From the NCBI GenBank assembly GCA_023091735.1, contig JALKBU010000463.1, positions 1 through 38,513 of the forward strand: 38,513 nt of DNA, given 5' to 3'. Numbering within the stretch: the stretch's first letter is position 1; every line of letters begins with the position of its first letter. The notes beneath the pieces were generated by a model. That model was not told the origin of the DNA. It did no database searches and saw only the letters and a list, made by a program, of their open reading frames with translations. The position numbers and the translations under genes were made by a program. Shown piece by piece: positions 10,108 to 18,767 of the stretch. Source of the DNA: Trichomonas tenax (Eukaryota; Parabasalia; Trichomonadida; Trichomonadidae).

Positions 10108-10527
10108 TTATTCCTGTGTCTGGGAGGCATCCTTTCCCTTCTTTGGATTGCCAAGAAGAACCTTGTGGATGTGTGGAACGACACCAGCGGAGGCAATTGT
10201 AATATTAGAAAGGAGCTGGTTAAGTTCCTCATCGTTACGGACGGCGAGCATGATGTGGCGTGGGGAAATACGTGTCTTCTTGTTATCACGAGCGGCATTA
10301 CCTGCAAGTTCGAGAACTTCGACTGTAAGATATTCGAGAACAGCGGCCATGAAGACTGGAGCACCGGCACCGACACGCTCACCATAACGGCCTTCACGGA
10401 GGAATCTGTGAAGACGACCGACTGGGAACTGAAGGCCGGCACGAGATGAACGTGTCTTTGGATGCTGGCGTTCACCGTCGACGGCTGTCTTTGTTGCTGT
10501 CTTCTTAACACCTTTCTTAGCTGGCAT
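10108..10527 (-). CDS. H2A: Histone H2A
   Basis: This is a 139-residue core histone. A basic N-terminus is followed by the H2A signature AGLQFPVGR (about residues 30-38), the helix [31 protein letters not shown] in order, and [17 protein letters not shown]. It lacks the features that mark H2A.Z. The C-terminus ends SQTQE, giving overlapping SQ and TQ dipeptides at 135-138, like a gamma-H2A-type phosphorylation site without the usual SQ-acid-hydrophobic ending. The stop TAA continues as TAAA, the trichomonad cleavage/polyadenylation context. An Initiator TCATTTTT lies 11 nt before the ATG. No partner histone gene is found beside it in this window. The family call is certain; the sub-variant is open. 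Confidence 0.98.
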   Translation of the reverse strand: MPAKKGVKKTATKTAVDGERQHPKTRSSRAGLQFPVGRLHRFLREGRYGERVGAGAPVFMAAVLEYLTVEVLELAGNAARDNKKTRISPRHIMLAVRNDEELNQLLSNITIASAGVVPHIHKVLLGNPKKGKDASQTQE

Positions 10528-10532
10528 TACTG

Positions 10533-10540
10533 AAAAATGA
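10533..10540 (-). promoter_or_regulatory. Initiator TCATTTTT of histone H2A
   Basis: On the minus strand TCATTTTT matches the trichomonad Inr. The presumed start A is at 10538, giving an 11-nt leader. The same octamer is found before the BTB-like, C2 and ankyrin genes. Confidence 0.8.
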
Positions 10541-10556
10541 ACTAAAACATAAAACC

Positions 10557-10634
10557 GCCACTTGCAATTTTATGGTATTCAAAAAATGTGGACCTAAAGT
10601 GGCATTTTTCGAAAAATTGTAATTTTGCCACTTT
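10557..10634. promoter_or_regulatory. Three copies of GCCACTT upstream of H2A
   Basis: GCCACTT occurs at 10557-10563 and 10627-10633 on the plus strand and as AAGTGGC at 10597-10603. The last two extend to a 9-bp inverted pair, AAAGTGGCA (10596-10604) and TGCCACTTT (10626-10634). They lie about 20-95 bp upstream of the inferred H2A start. Three copies in 78 bp of AT-rich DNA suggests a binding site for a regulator of this histone gene. No function is known to me. Confidence 0.45.
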
Positions 10635-10878
10635 GCACCCCTTGATTTTGATACAATCCTCACTTTTATATGGCGCGAAAAGTGAGAAACTCTCCAAAAA
10701 TAATTCCCAATTAAACATGAAAATATTGATTCTAATCTTCAGTGTGAGTCTAGAATCAATTTTAAATCGGAATCGGAAGAAAGTGAAGTGTTTTACATGA
10801 CAGAAATATCATTTATCTGACAAGTAAATTATTTATATTGTCATTATTTCATGATTCATCACATTTTAATTTTATGGT

Positions 10879-11470
10879 GATGTTGGATCTTTCAATCACT
10901 TTTGATCTTCATTATATATAATCAATCATTCACATTTTATGTTCATGATTGATATAAATGTTTAACGCGTTTAAACTGCAAATGAAGTCTCCCGAAATTG
11001 TTAAATATCTCGTTTAGCATGGAACTGATGCCAATATGAGGTTAATCATAATTACATCAGTCATTCACATCTGATTATCATTATGATGTGTCACCAATCA
11101 TTCACATTTTATCATCATTCGATTTTCATAAATTTCAATTGAAATGAATCCATTCAAAATTGTTGAAAATCTCATTGAGAATGGAGCTAATGTCAACGTC
11201 ATCATTCGCATTTTAACAAATATACTCATTATTGGATGCCACCAAAATGAATTCACTCGAAATCATGCAACGTTTAGTTTAGCACAGTGCTATTGCCAAC
11301 ATTGTGTAGTAACCACAAATGTCCAATTTTGTATCATCATGATGTTGGATCTCTCAATCACTTTTGATCATCATTAAAATATAAAATAAATCATTCAATT
11401 ATGATTATCATATTATTATTACATCAATCATTCACATATGATCATAATTATGATAAGGAAAAAAATCTCT
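10879..11470. repeat. Region of diverged direct repeats
   Basis: The phrase GATGTTGGATCTYTCAATCACTTTTGAT occurs at 10879 and again at 11341, 462 bp apart. CAATCATTCACAT-like phrases recur near 10923, 11056, 11094 and 11427. Together with the two ankyrin-like fragments inside, this looks like the remains of a duplicated ankyrin-gene segment mixed with low-complexity TCATTCACATTTTATCATCAT sequence. Confidence 0.6.
10979..11210 (+). pseudogene. Ankyrin-repeat fragments
   Basis: Two short plus-strand frames read as ankyrin-repeat pieces. At about 10982-11038, KSPEIVKYLV is followed by a stop and then HGTDANMR. At 11144-11200 the frame reads MNPFKIVENLIENGANVN. Both match the second half of an ankyrin repeat (EIVKYLVEHGADVN type). 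Neither is connected to a longer frame. They are relics of the large trichomonad ankyrin family. Confidence 0.65.
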
Positions 11471-11624
11471 CACATGTGATCATATTTTTTAAGTGTAGAA
11501 TCAATCAATCAAGCTGCCTCTAGGTTCATCATCAGATTCAAACAGACTAGGTCGTTTACGTGGAACATAATTGCTTGTTTTTTTTTTTGTTGTCATCGAT
11601 GCATATTGCAGGCCCAACAAAGGT

Positions 11625-12314
11625 CTATATAGCTTCGTTTATTCCATCATTTTGGAATCTCTTTTTAATCAAAGAATAAAGCTGCTTTTTTCCCTCTGAT
11701 GTAAGATCTGAAAAATTGAACTCCTTGATTGCTATGAGATATCCTGAATTATGTTCTGCCAAAAGCATTGGTAAATTGATTAATTGTTTTGATTGATGAT
11801 CGTATCTGCGTATAAAATCAACGAAGAAATTAAATCCTTTCTTTAAGAAATACGAAGCAATCTTTTGTTGATCTATGTAATCAATATTTGAGGCCAAATA
11901 TGAGAGTCCTTTTTTGCCATTGAAGTAATCGATTATGCCGAATACATTAATAACATCTGGAGTCTGTACATTCATATATTCATCGCATTCGTCATGAATG
12001 ACATCACAACCAAGCATTTCCGCAATTTCTAAATATGTGAAGACATTCTCGTAATCAATTTCTAATGAAAGCTCTCCTTTAAGGAACAAGCTTTTGATAG
12101 AATCAATGAACCATTCATCCAAGTGATTATTTCTGAATTCGAATACCCTTGAAGTCGGATCTAAAATGAATGCAGAATAAATTTTATCAGAGATACCAAT
12201 TGCTATCTGAAGGGAACAGTCAAACTCAGTGTTATTGATCCTAATCTTGCACTTTTCATCATCTTGAAATTCATTCACTCTAGCAATGATCTTTTGTATG
12301 TTTTTGTTGCGCAT
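11625..12314 (-). CDS. BTB/POZ-like trichomonad family protein
   Basis: This is a 229-residue soluble protein. Residues about 20-110 have the strand-helix rhythm of a BTB/POZ fold: IRINNTEFDCSLQIAIGIS, then IYSAFILDPTSRVFEF, then LSLEIDYENVFTYLEIAEMLGCDVIHDECDEYM. The last phrase corresponds to the helix pair around the usual 'LL..A..L....L...C..Y' motif. The rest is helical and could be a BACK-like extension. Many trichomonad hypothetical proteins share this layout, but the function of this one is unknown; BTB domains often act as dimer or cullin adaptors. The ATG at 12312-12314 is chosen because an Initiator TCATTTTT lies 12 nt before it. The frame stays open for some codons upstream without another ATG. 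Confidence 0.6.
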   Translation of the reverse strand: MRNKNIQKIIARVNEFQDDEKCKIRINNTEFDCSLQIAIGISDKIYSAFILDPTSRVFEFRNNHLDEWFIDSIKSLFLKGELSLEIDYENVFTYLEIAEMLGCDVIHDECDEYMNVQTPDVINVFGIIDYFNGKKGLSYLASNIDYIDQQKIASYFLKKGFNFFVDFIRRYDHQSKQLINLPMLLAEHNSGYLIAIKEFNFSDLTSEGKKQLYSLIKKRFQNDGINEAI

Positions 12315-12320
12315 CAATCC

Positions 12321-12328
12321 AAAAATGA
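12321..12328 (-). promoter_or_regulatory. Initiator TCATTTTT of the BTB-like gene
   Basis: The presumed start A is at 12326, giving a 12-nt leader before the ATG at 12314. It supports that start over the near-cognate codons upstream. Confidence 0.75.
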
Positions 12329-12817
12329 AGTCATCACTTTTTAAAATTTTCCCAACAAATTATTTCTTTACCACGAAAATTGTAAAATCAAACTAAAAAA
12401 AAGGAAAACTCCCTTTCTTTCAGGAAACAGGCCTCCATCTTTGGGTTGTAGCTAAAAAACTAAATGGTGAAACTTTATATGCAAAATGTTCAAATAATAT
12501 TGAAACTAATGAAAACTTGTTTTTGATGCAATAAAACATATAAATATGATAGATACGGGTATGAATAATCTAACAATGAAATTATCATTTGATGATATCG
12601 ATATAATCATTTTTGAATAAAATCTTTTTGCTTATAGAGGCTAGTAATGTGTTAAATCTTTTAATCTTCGACTACTTAAGTAATCCTATGGTTTAAAATG
12701 AATCATTTTGAAAAATACATTTCAGATATAAAATATTGTTCTCGTATGAGAAAAATAATTGATTGAATTGACTCTATACAACATAATCTTTACAAAAATA
12801 ATATTAAAAATAAACAC
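12329..12817. other. Gene-free stretch between the BTB-like and SAPS genes
   Basis: AT-rich with no coding frame, repeat or RNA feature recognised. It should contain the 3' end of the SAPS transcript and the upstream promoter of the BTB-like gene. Confidence 0.5.
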
Positions 12818-14152
12818 TCAATTAGAATCTTCGCTTGGATCAGAATCTGAGTCGCTAGTATCCATGATTCCATGCTGACCTATATCCATTTCATCTTCTT
12901 CAAGTTTGTCTTCCTCAGAATAATCGCTATAATAATCATAATATTCATCAGAAGATTCTTTTTCAATTCCATCCTGGTTCTCCATTGTTGATCCACCGTA
13001 GTCATTCTCTATAATCCGCAAAAGAGGAACAATGTTCTCGCTAACGAAAGATTCCCACTTCGGAAATTGCAGAGCTGTGCATTCTGTTGTCATTCTTGCT
13101 AAGACGAGTGTAACCTGCACCATGTGCGAACACCATTTTTCTGTTTCATAAGATGCCATTAATTGTTCGAGAAAATCGGTTTCTGAGACTAAAGAGTTGA
13201 TTTCTGCGATAGAGAGTTTCATGATAAGTTGTGAGCAATATGCGTGAAGAAGGAAATGAGCGTTAGGTAAGAAATAAAGTTGAAATATATCTAAAAACGA
13301 AGTATTAAAGACAGTAATGAAAGCTACACTGAGTGGTGTAATATTATCTTTGGTTAATTTCAAGTATTTTTCGTATTTCGTAAGATTTGGTTCAAATTCG
13401 CAGCCTAATGAATATAAACTCGTTAAAACAGCGGCAATATCATTAGCAATTAGTTCTGATTTTGTTTCTACGCAGACCTTAAATATATTGGCAACTATTT
13501 CAGGCTTAAAGAACTCTTCTAAGAGTGGAGATTCATCACTCAGCGAATCATAGAGTTGCAGCAAAATTGTGATAGCGGGGCGACTTATATCCGCATCCTG
13601 AACAGTTGCAATCGTCGAGAGGTATAAAATGAATTGTGAATCGTTGAATAAATTTAATGTTTGCCTGGTCGCAACCAAAACGATTAATTCTTGGATAGCG
13701 AGGTTCCTCATTCTCGCGAAGAGCAGATTTCCGATATCAGGGTACAATTTGAAGAACTTTGGCCGTCCCCATCGTATTTGCTGACTCAAAATCGTGTACA
13801 AAAAACCGCATAATTTTGGATCTGCGGAGTCATTTGAGCCGAGGAACGAATAGCACTCGTCAGCGAAGGTTTTACTTTCGATAAATACCATAAAAACTTG
13901 CGGAATTGAAGATGTGAAAACTTTTATAACGCAATTCGACATTTTGAAGAAATTCTGGTCACTTATTTTTTCTACACTGAAGATCCACGTACACATATCG
14001 ACGATAATTTTGTCTCTCGCTAAATAAAGTAATAATGGCCTGTACTCGACTTTAAGGGCCTGCAAAAACGAATCACTGCCGAGAACATTCTCAACAGTTG
14101 ATTTTGGATTGTCTAATATGTGCTGAATGGCGACAGTTGGATCTGTTTCCAT
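12818..14152 (-). CDS. SAPS-domain protein, PP6 phosphatase regulatory subunit-like
   Basis: This is a 444-residue alpha-helical repeat protein with an acidic tail. The N-terminus (about 15-45, TVENVLGSDSFLQALKVEYRPLLLYLARD) matches the start of SAPS domains, where vertebrate PPP6R proteins have a VLDE-D-LQE-K--N-LL-FL pattern. The next region, with a CVIKVFTSSIPQVFMVFIES helix and then a LCGFLYTILSQQIRW helix, corresponds to the family's 'EI-T-D-PQI' and 'ASFFSK--G-L' helices. About 50 terminal residues are Asp/Glu/Ser/Tyr-rich. Known members bind the Sit4/PP6 catalytic subunit and direct it to substrates. At 444 residues it is much shorter than animal and yeast members, which carry long tails. 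No Initiator was found close to the ATG. Confidence 0.75.
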   Translation of the reverse strand: METDPTVAIQHILDNPKSTVENVLGSDSFLQALKVEYRPLLLYLARDKIIVDMCTWIFSVEKISDQNFFKMSNCVIKVFTSSIPQVFMVFIESKTFADECYSFLGSNDSADPKLCGFLYTILSQQIRWGRPKFFKLYPDIGNLLFARMRNLAIQELIVLVATRQTLNLFNDSQFILYLSTIATVQDADISRPAITILLQLYDSLSDESPLLEEFFKPEIVANIFKVCVETKSELIANDIAAVLTSLYSLGCEFEPNLTKYEKYLKLTKDNITPLSVAFITVFNTSFLDIFQLYFLPNAHFLLHAYCSQLIMKLSIAEINSLVSETDFLEQLMASYETEKWCSHMVQVTLVLARMTTECTALQFPKWESFVSENIVPLLRIIENDYGGSTMENQDGIEKESSDEYYDYYSDYSEEDKLEEDEMDIGQHGIMDTSDSDSDPSEDSN

Positions 14153-14770
14153 TCACTTTAAAAAAAACAATATTATGTTTTGTTTTGTTTATAACGACGA
14201 TAATTTTTTTTATTTATTTTAGAGATTTCACATAAAAATTAGATAGCCTCAAAGGTGCCATTGATGAATATCAAAATATTTTAAAATTTTGGTTGTCAAT
14301 ACCATAGATATTCATTATTTTCCAAAAATAACACTATGCCAATAATATATACAATTTGTTGAATCCAAAATCATTAATATTTTGTCGATTTGTGAAGTTT
14401 GATAATAAAATTTGTAAAAAGTTGTGTTATTTCGACTGTTACTCCACAAAATACAACTACATATTGGGAACTCAACAAAATGAGCTACAAACCATCTGAG
14501 AGTACCCATTTGAATCACTTGACAATTTTTACGATACATGAATTTATTGACAATTTTATATGGCAAATATTTCAAGCATATATTTTGACGAAACAATATA
14601 TCAGTAAATCAATTATTAAGATTAAATTTTAAGGTAAAATTCAAAAATATTATTTAATTTAGGATTTAATAATAATGTTATTTTGGAATTTAAAATTAAA
14701 TTAATGATAAAAATGTTGAGAAATATGCCAATATCAGTTTACAAAAATTTTTATTTGTCAGATTTAATAA
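14153..14770. other. Divergent intergenic region between SAPS and GRP170-like genes
   Basis: AT-rich 618-bp spacer between genes transcribed outward. Frames of 77-93 codons on both strands at 14315-14632 are low-complexity shadows of each other and are not called. A TCAGATTT at 14758-14765 ends 5 nt before the plus-strand ATG and is only a poor Initiator match. Confidence 0.5.
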
Positions 14771-17593
14771 ATGTTTTTCTTTATTTGCGCTGTTCAATCT
14801 AAACTTTGGGCAGTCGACTTCGGCTACGAGGAACTTTGTGTTGCCGATGTTCATCCGTTCGGGAGTACAATGAAGCATTGTTTGCCGAATAAAATTTGCA
14901 AATCTCCCGAAACCCAAGAATACAAGACAATTTCTGGCGAAGAATGCATAGAAAATGCTATGTTTAGAGATGACATCAAAGAAATCGATTATTATAACAC
15001 AACATCTTTTTTGGTCAAAGAATTATTGAATAATGCAAACATAGATCATGATTTATTCGCATTTTCATACCCACATGATATGAATTATAGCATTAGAGCG
15101 AAGCTTTGGACAGTTTTGAAGAATTTAGAAATCAAAATCGAAGGATCTATTCCAGATAATTACGTTTCGGCGTCAGAAATGATGCCACTAATGATACATA
15201 TCGATAATTCAACGAACAAGACAGAATATTATTATTGGAAAAATGAAATTATTGATAAAAAGTTAATTTCAACCCAAGTATCGAACGAAACTGTGGTCGA
15301 AGATATCAGTGACGCACTTGCTATCGCTCTCGAATATAATGGATCTTCTCTTGACAGAGTTGTTGATTATATGCAAAAAATCGCTTTCCAGAAATATAAC
15401 TTGTATGGTATTGACGTAAGAATCCCAGCGCAATATTCCATCAAATTGGAGAACACAACTGTTATCAACAAATCCGATATTTATGAAGTTAAAGCTTTCG
15501 CATTTCCAGTCCCAGCTTTGATGCATAATCAAGTTATTATTCCTGAGTTAGATTATTCTCAAACAGTCAGTGAGATCTGCGATAAGGTGTTGCATCTACA
15601 CAGCACATCAATGGACAATTGCACACAGGGAACAGTCACTCTTCAGTTTGGACAATCGAAGTTTGGAAATCCAGAAATCATCGATATTAAGATCGAAGGA
15701 AGATTCATGAAACAGACATCTATGAGCAAACAGCTTCAAACAGCATTTGCAGCAAAGGGTAATCCAGTTCCAGAAACAAACAGCACTGAAGAATTACTTT
15801 CATTCAGCGAGTTTGGTCAGATGCTATTATTTGGTGGAAAAGTTCAAAAAGCACCAAGAAACGATAGAAATCTTACAAAACAAACTGTGAATTCATGCAA
15901 GAAATTCAACGAAAAGATAGAACACTATAAGTTCTTAGTCGAAGAAGACTTTGAAATTCTTGCAGTTACAAATGAAACAATCCGCGAACAATGGAAGAAT
16001 GAAATCAATAAAATTAATAATTCCGAGCATAACTGCAATTTAACTTTATTAGAGAATCTCACAGTTATCCAAACAATACGCGACAAATCTATTAAAGTGT
16101 CTACGGATATTTACGCATTAAACGAATCAGCAAACAACCTCAAAACTGAATGTTCAAAAAGCTCTAAATGTACTGGCGATAACAAGGATTTAACAGATCA
16201 AGTTCTTAAACAGACATTCGAAATGGTTAAAGAATACGACGAAAATAATAAAACAGATATCACTGTTGAAGAAATAAGCGCACAGAATAAATTAATAGAA
16301 GAGATGATGGAAAAGATAAAGACATCAGGAACAATCACAATCAATTTCAAGAACAATGTTGTATCAGGCGATAATCCAAACATTGCACTTCTTAGGCAGC
16401 TGGGATTAATCATTAAGACTCCTGAAGAGATACAGAAGGAGAAGGAAGAGAAAGAAAAGAAGAAGAAACAAGAACTCGAGAGATTAATGAATGAAGCTCT
16501 TGACATGTTCAACAAATCAATGACTGAATTAGCTTTATCAAAGAATACAATAAACACAACAGAGATGTTAGAACACATACAGAATCATATCAAATATTCG
16601 AACGAGGCCAGAAAGCTCCAGGAAATGTACGCAACAGAGCTCACAAAGAAGCAACATGAAGAAGATGCATTCGGGGGAGGATTTGTTTTTGGTAATGGAC
16701 AAGGAATACAAATTAAGAACAAACCACCAAAACACGAAGAACCACCGAAGATTCCTCCAGAGCTTGCTGAAGAGCAGCCAGAGTTCGGCTATGTTCCACC
16801 ACCTCCTAAATTCAAAGAACATCGCAACGAATATGGAAAAATACCACGTGAACTTGATGAAGAAATGCCTGAGTTTGGATACGTTCCACCACCAGAGATC
16901 GAAGAAATGATGCGCAGGGCGAGAGAGCACGCGATAGAAGCTGAAGCAGCTGTAAGGCAACATATGATGAAGCACGATAAAACGATCGAAGAGATTATGA
17001 GACAGCATGAAAGAATGATGAACAATCACATCAATGAAGATATGGAAAGGAACAGGATGCAACAGCATGACGAGGAAATGATGAAAGAAAGAGAAAGAAT
17101 TCGTCAGGAACAATTAAAGCATCAGAGAGAGCTCGAAGAAAAAGCCAAAGCTGTAGGAGAAAAATACAAAAAAGAACAACAACAAAACATGGCCAAAGAA
17201 CAGTCTAAACAAGAAGACCCACAAAATGTCATCGAAAATTCTCAAGAAGCTCAACAAACAAAGACAAACAAATCCCAAAATATAATCGAAAATCAACAAA
17301 CAAGGTCAGAAGAAACACAAAAAGTCATTGAAAATTATGAAGAAAAGAAAGAAGAAATCAAAGAAAATCAACAAGTAAAGACAGAAAAACAAGTCATTTC
17401 TCAAGAAGAAATACAGAAACAAACAGTTGTTGAAGAAACAAACTCTCAAAAAACAAAGGAAGAAGAAAAAATTATTCCGCAACAAAATGAAGAAATTAAA
17501 CAAGAAGAAGTAAAGGAAACTGTCACAGAACAACCAAAGGAAGACGAAAAGAAAGAAGAAAAAGAAAATGAAAAGAAAAAAAATTCAAAATGA
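14771..17593 (+). CDS. Secretory Hsp70/GRP170-like protein with a charged tail, probable 3' frameshift
   Basis: The 940-codon frame begins with a short hydrophobic leader (MFFFICAVQS), then LWAVDFGYEELCVADV, which resembles the first phosphate-binding strand pair of Hsp70 ATPases. LPNKICKSPE and ISGEECIENA fit the next conserved Hsp70 positions. The rest of the ATPase domain is not recognisable. About 20 N-glycosylation sequons in the first 650 residues argue for an ER or secreted location. Residues about 380-640 are helical, compatible with the lid of a large Hsp70 (GRP170/Lhs1). A 13-residue motif with the core PEFGYVPPP appears twice (about 675 and 703), followed by a Glu/Gln/Lys-rich tail. 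The frame stops just after an A8 run (17576-17583). In the next frame coding continues to 17696 and ends in NQEL, like an ER retrieval signal. The GRP170 assignment is tentative; 'ER glycoprotein of unknown function' is the alternative. Confidence 0.5.
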   Translation: MFFFICAVQSKLWAVDFGYEELCVADVHPFGSTMKHCLPNKICKSPETQEYKTISGEECIENAMFRDDIKEIDYYNTTSFLVKELLNNANIDHDLFAFSYPHDMNYSIRAKLWTVLKNLEIKIEGSIPDNYVSASEMMPLMIHIDNSTNKTEYYYWKNEIIDKKLISTQVSNETVVEDISDALAIALEYNGSSLDRVVDYMQKIAFQKYNLYGIDVRIPAQYSIKLENTTVINKSDIYEVKAFAFPVPALMHNQVIIPELDYSQTVSEICDKVLHLHSTSMDNCTQGTVTLQFGQSKFGNPEIIDIKIEGRFMKQTSMSKQLQTAFAAKGNPVPETNSTEELLSFSEFGQMLLFGGKVQKAPRNDRNLTKQTVNSCKKFNEKIEHYKFLVEEDFEILAVTNETIREQWKNEINKINNSEHNCNLTLLENLTVIQTIRDKSIKVSTDIYALNESANNLKTECSKSSKCTGDNKDLTDQVLKQTFEMVKEYDENNKTDITVEEISAQNKLIEEMMEKIKTSGTITINFKNNVVSGDNPNIALLRQLGLIIKTPEEIQKEKEEKEKKKKQELERLMNEALDMFNKSMTELALSKNTINTTEMLEHIQNHIKYSNEARKLQEMYATELTKKQHEEDAFGGGFVFGNGQGIQIKNKPPKHEEPPKIPPELAEEQPEFGYVPPPPKFKEHRNEYGKIPRELDEEMPEFGYVPPPEIEEMMRRAREHAIEAEAAVRQHMMKHDKTIEEIMRQHERMMNNHINEDMERNRMQQHDEEMMKERERIRQEQLKHQRELEEKAKAVGEKYKKEQQQNMAKEQSKQEDPQNVIENSQEAQQTKTNKSQNIIENQQTRSEETQKVIENYEEKKEEIKENQQVKTEKQVISQEEIQKQTVVEETNSQKTKEEEKIIPQQNEEIKQEEVKETVTEQPKEDEKKEEKENEKKKNSK

Positions 17594-17696
17594 TGAAACT
17601 GAATTTTTGAGTGTTCCTGAGACTGAAAAAGAAGAAAAACCAAAGGAGAACGAAGTCAATGTTAATGAAAATGAAAAACCAAACCAAGAGCTTTAA
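17594..17696 (+). other. Out-of-frame continuation of the preceding gene, ending in NQEL
   Basis: Read in frame +1 relative to the upstream ORF, codons from about 17589 continue the same Glu/Lys/Asn-rich composition for about 35 residues and close with NQEL and TAA at 17694-17696. If the A8 run at 17576-17583 were A7, the two frames would join. NQEL resembles KDEL/HDEL-type ER retrieval signals. Confidence 0.6.
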
Positions 17697-18767
17697 TTAT
17701 TTTACTTTTAATAATATGTTATTCATTAGTTATTATTTATAGAATAAATCAATTGTTTCAAACATAGCCTAACGAATGGTCATCATTATCCCGATCATTC
17801 AACTAAATATATTTTTTTAATATTGCAGCCATCAAATATCGCTTGTAAAACTAAAGATGTGATGAAGTGCTGATGAATGATAATAAAGAATTAATGAACA
17901 AAAAAACGAAATTTAAATTTTAAAAATGTCATATTTAACTTAATAAATCAATTTTGATAATATATTTGGTAATACTTTTAAATCTTGATGCTGTTTAAAA
18001 TAAAGCAAAACATTACTAGCAGCATCCATGTGAGTATTGTACTCTAATATCAGCTGGTAAAGAGAGCGTGCAAACTCATCACAAGATACTTGTAGTTTTT
18101 TTCATTTGGTAGTTAGTCCTTCGTACTATACTATCTAATTGTAGTTGATTCCGTCCATTTATTCCTCACAATTTCAAATTTTTCCTATGATAATTTTAAT
18201 CATGTGTTTCAAACTAAAAATTAAATGCCATTCATATTGCCTAGATGTGTATATTACAATTCTTTAATCATATATACAATATAAGAAAATCAAAATGATC
18301 TCAAAAGTTAAATATGCCCTTTTTTGTTGCTATTCCTTTATATGAGCTATTTGCAATACCACTATCATAGAGTGCATTGTGCGAATTTGCGCATGAAGGG
18401 CGCAGCGCATTTCGTCACTTTTTAGGAAAATACAGGGTTAGAACACAAAAATGAGGGAGATCAATGGTTAAAAAGGAGTATTAATCAATATAAAGGGGAT
18501 GTTTTTCGTGGATAAAACAGGGAAATGGGAGAAAAAAGGGATGATAATAGATAGGGTTTATCAAATTTTATCAGGTGGTAGTATTGCAGGGTAATGAATG
18601 AATATTTGGGGGTTTTCAAGTTCACAACGCGCGATCTGTAAATCTGCGCACATCCAAAAATACTCAATGCGCACATCCATAATTTATAAAGAGAAATGCG
18701 ATAAAATATGCAGAAATAGAGATATGACTATACGACCAAATATTTTATATCGTCGTAAAACGTGACA
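17697..18767. other. Intergenic region upstream of the PDI gene with TGCGCA-type motifs
   Basis: No gene. TGCGCACATCCA occurs twice as an exact 12-bp direct repeat (18645-18656 and 18668-18679), about 90-120 bp before the PDI ATG. Related GC-rich words (TTGCGCATG, GGCGCAGCGCAT, ACGCGCGAT) cluster between 18380 and 18635. Their density in AT-rich DNA suggests regulatory sites or a short repeat element. Confidence 0.5.

Noticed and set aside
16198..17643. Several minus-strand frames rich in Phe/Leu/Ser
   Set aside because: They are antisense shadows of the Glu/Lys-rich tail of the GRP170-like gene; the Phe/Leu richness follows from complementing GAA/AAG codons.
17576..17696. Intron joining the two frames of the GRP170-like tail
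   Set aside because: No GTAYGT donor or ACTAACACACAG acceptor is present. A single-base change in the A8 run is simpler.
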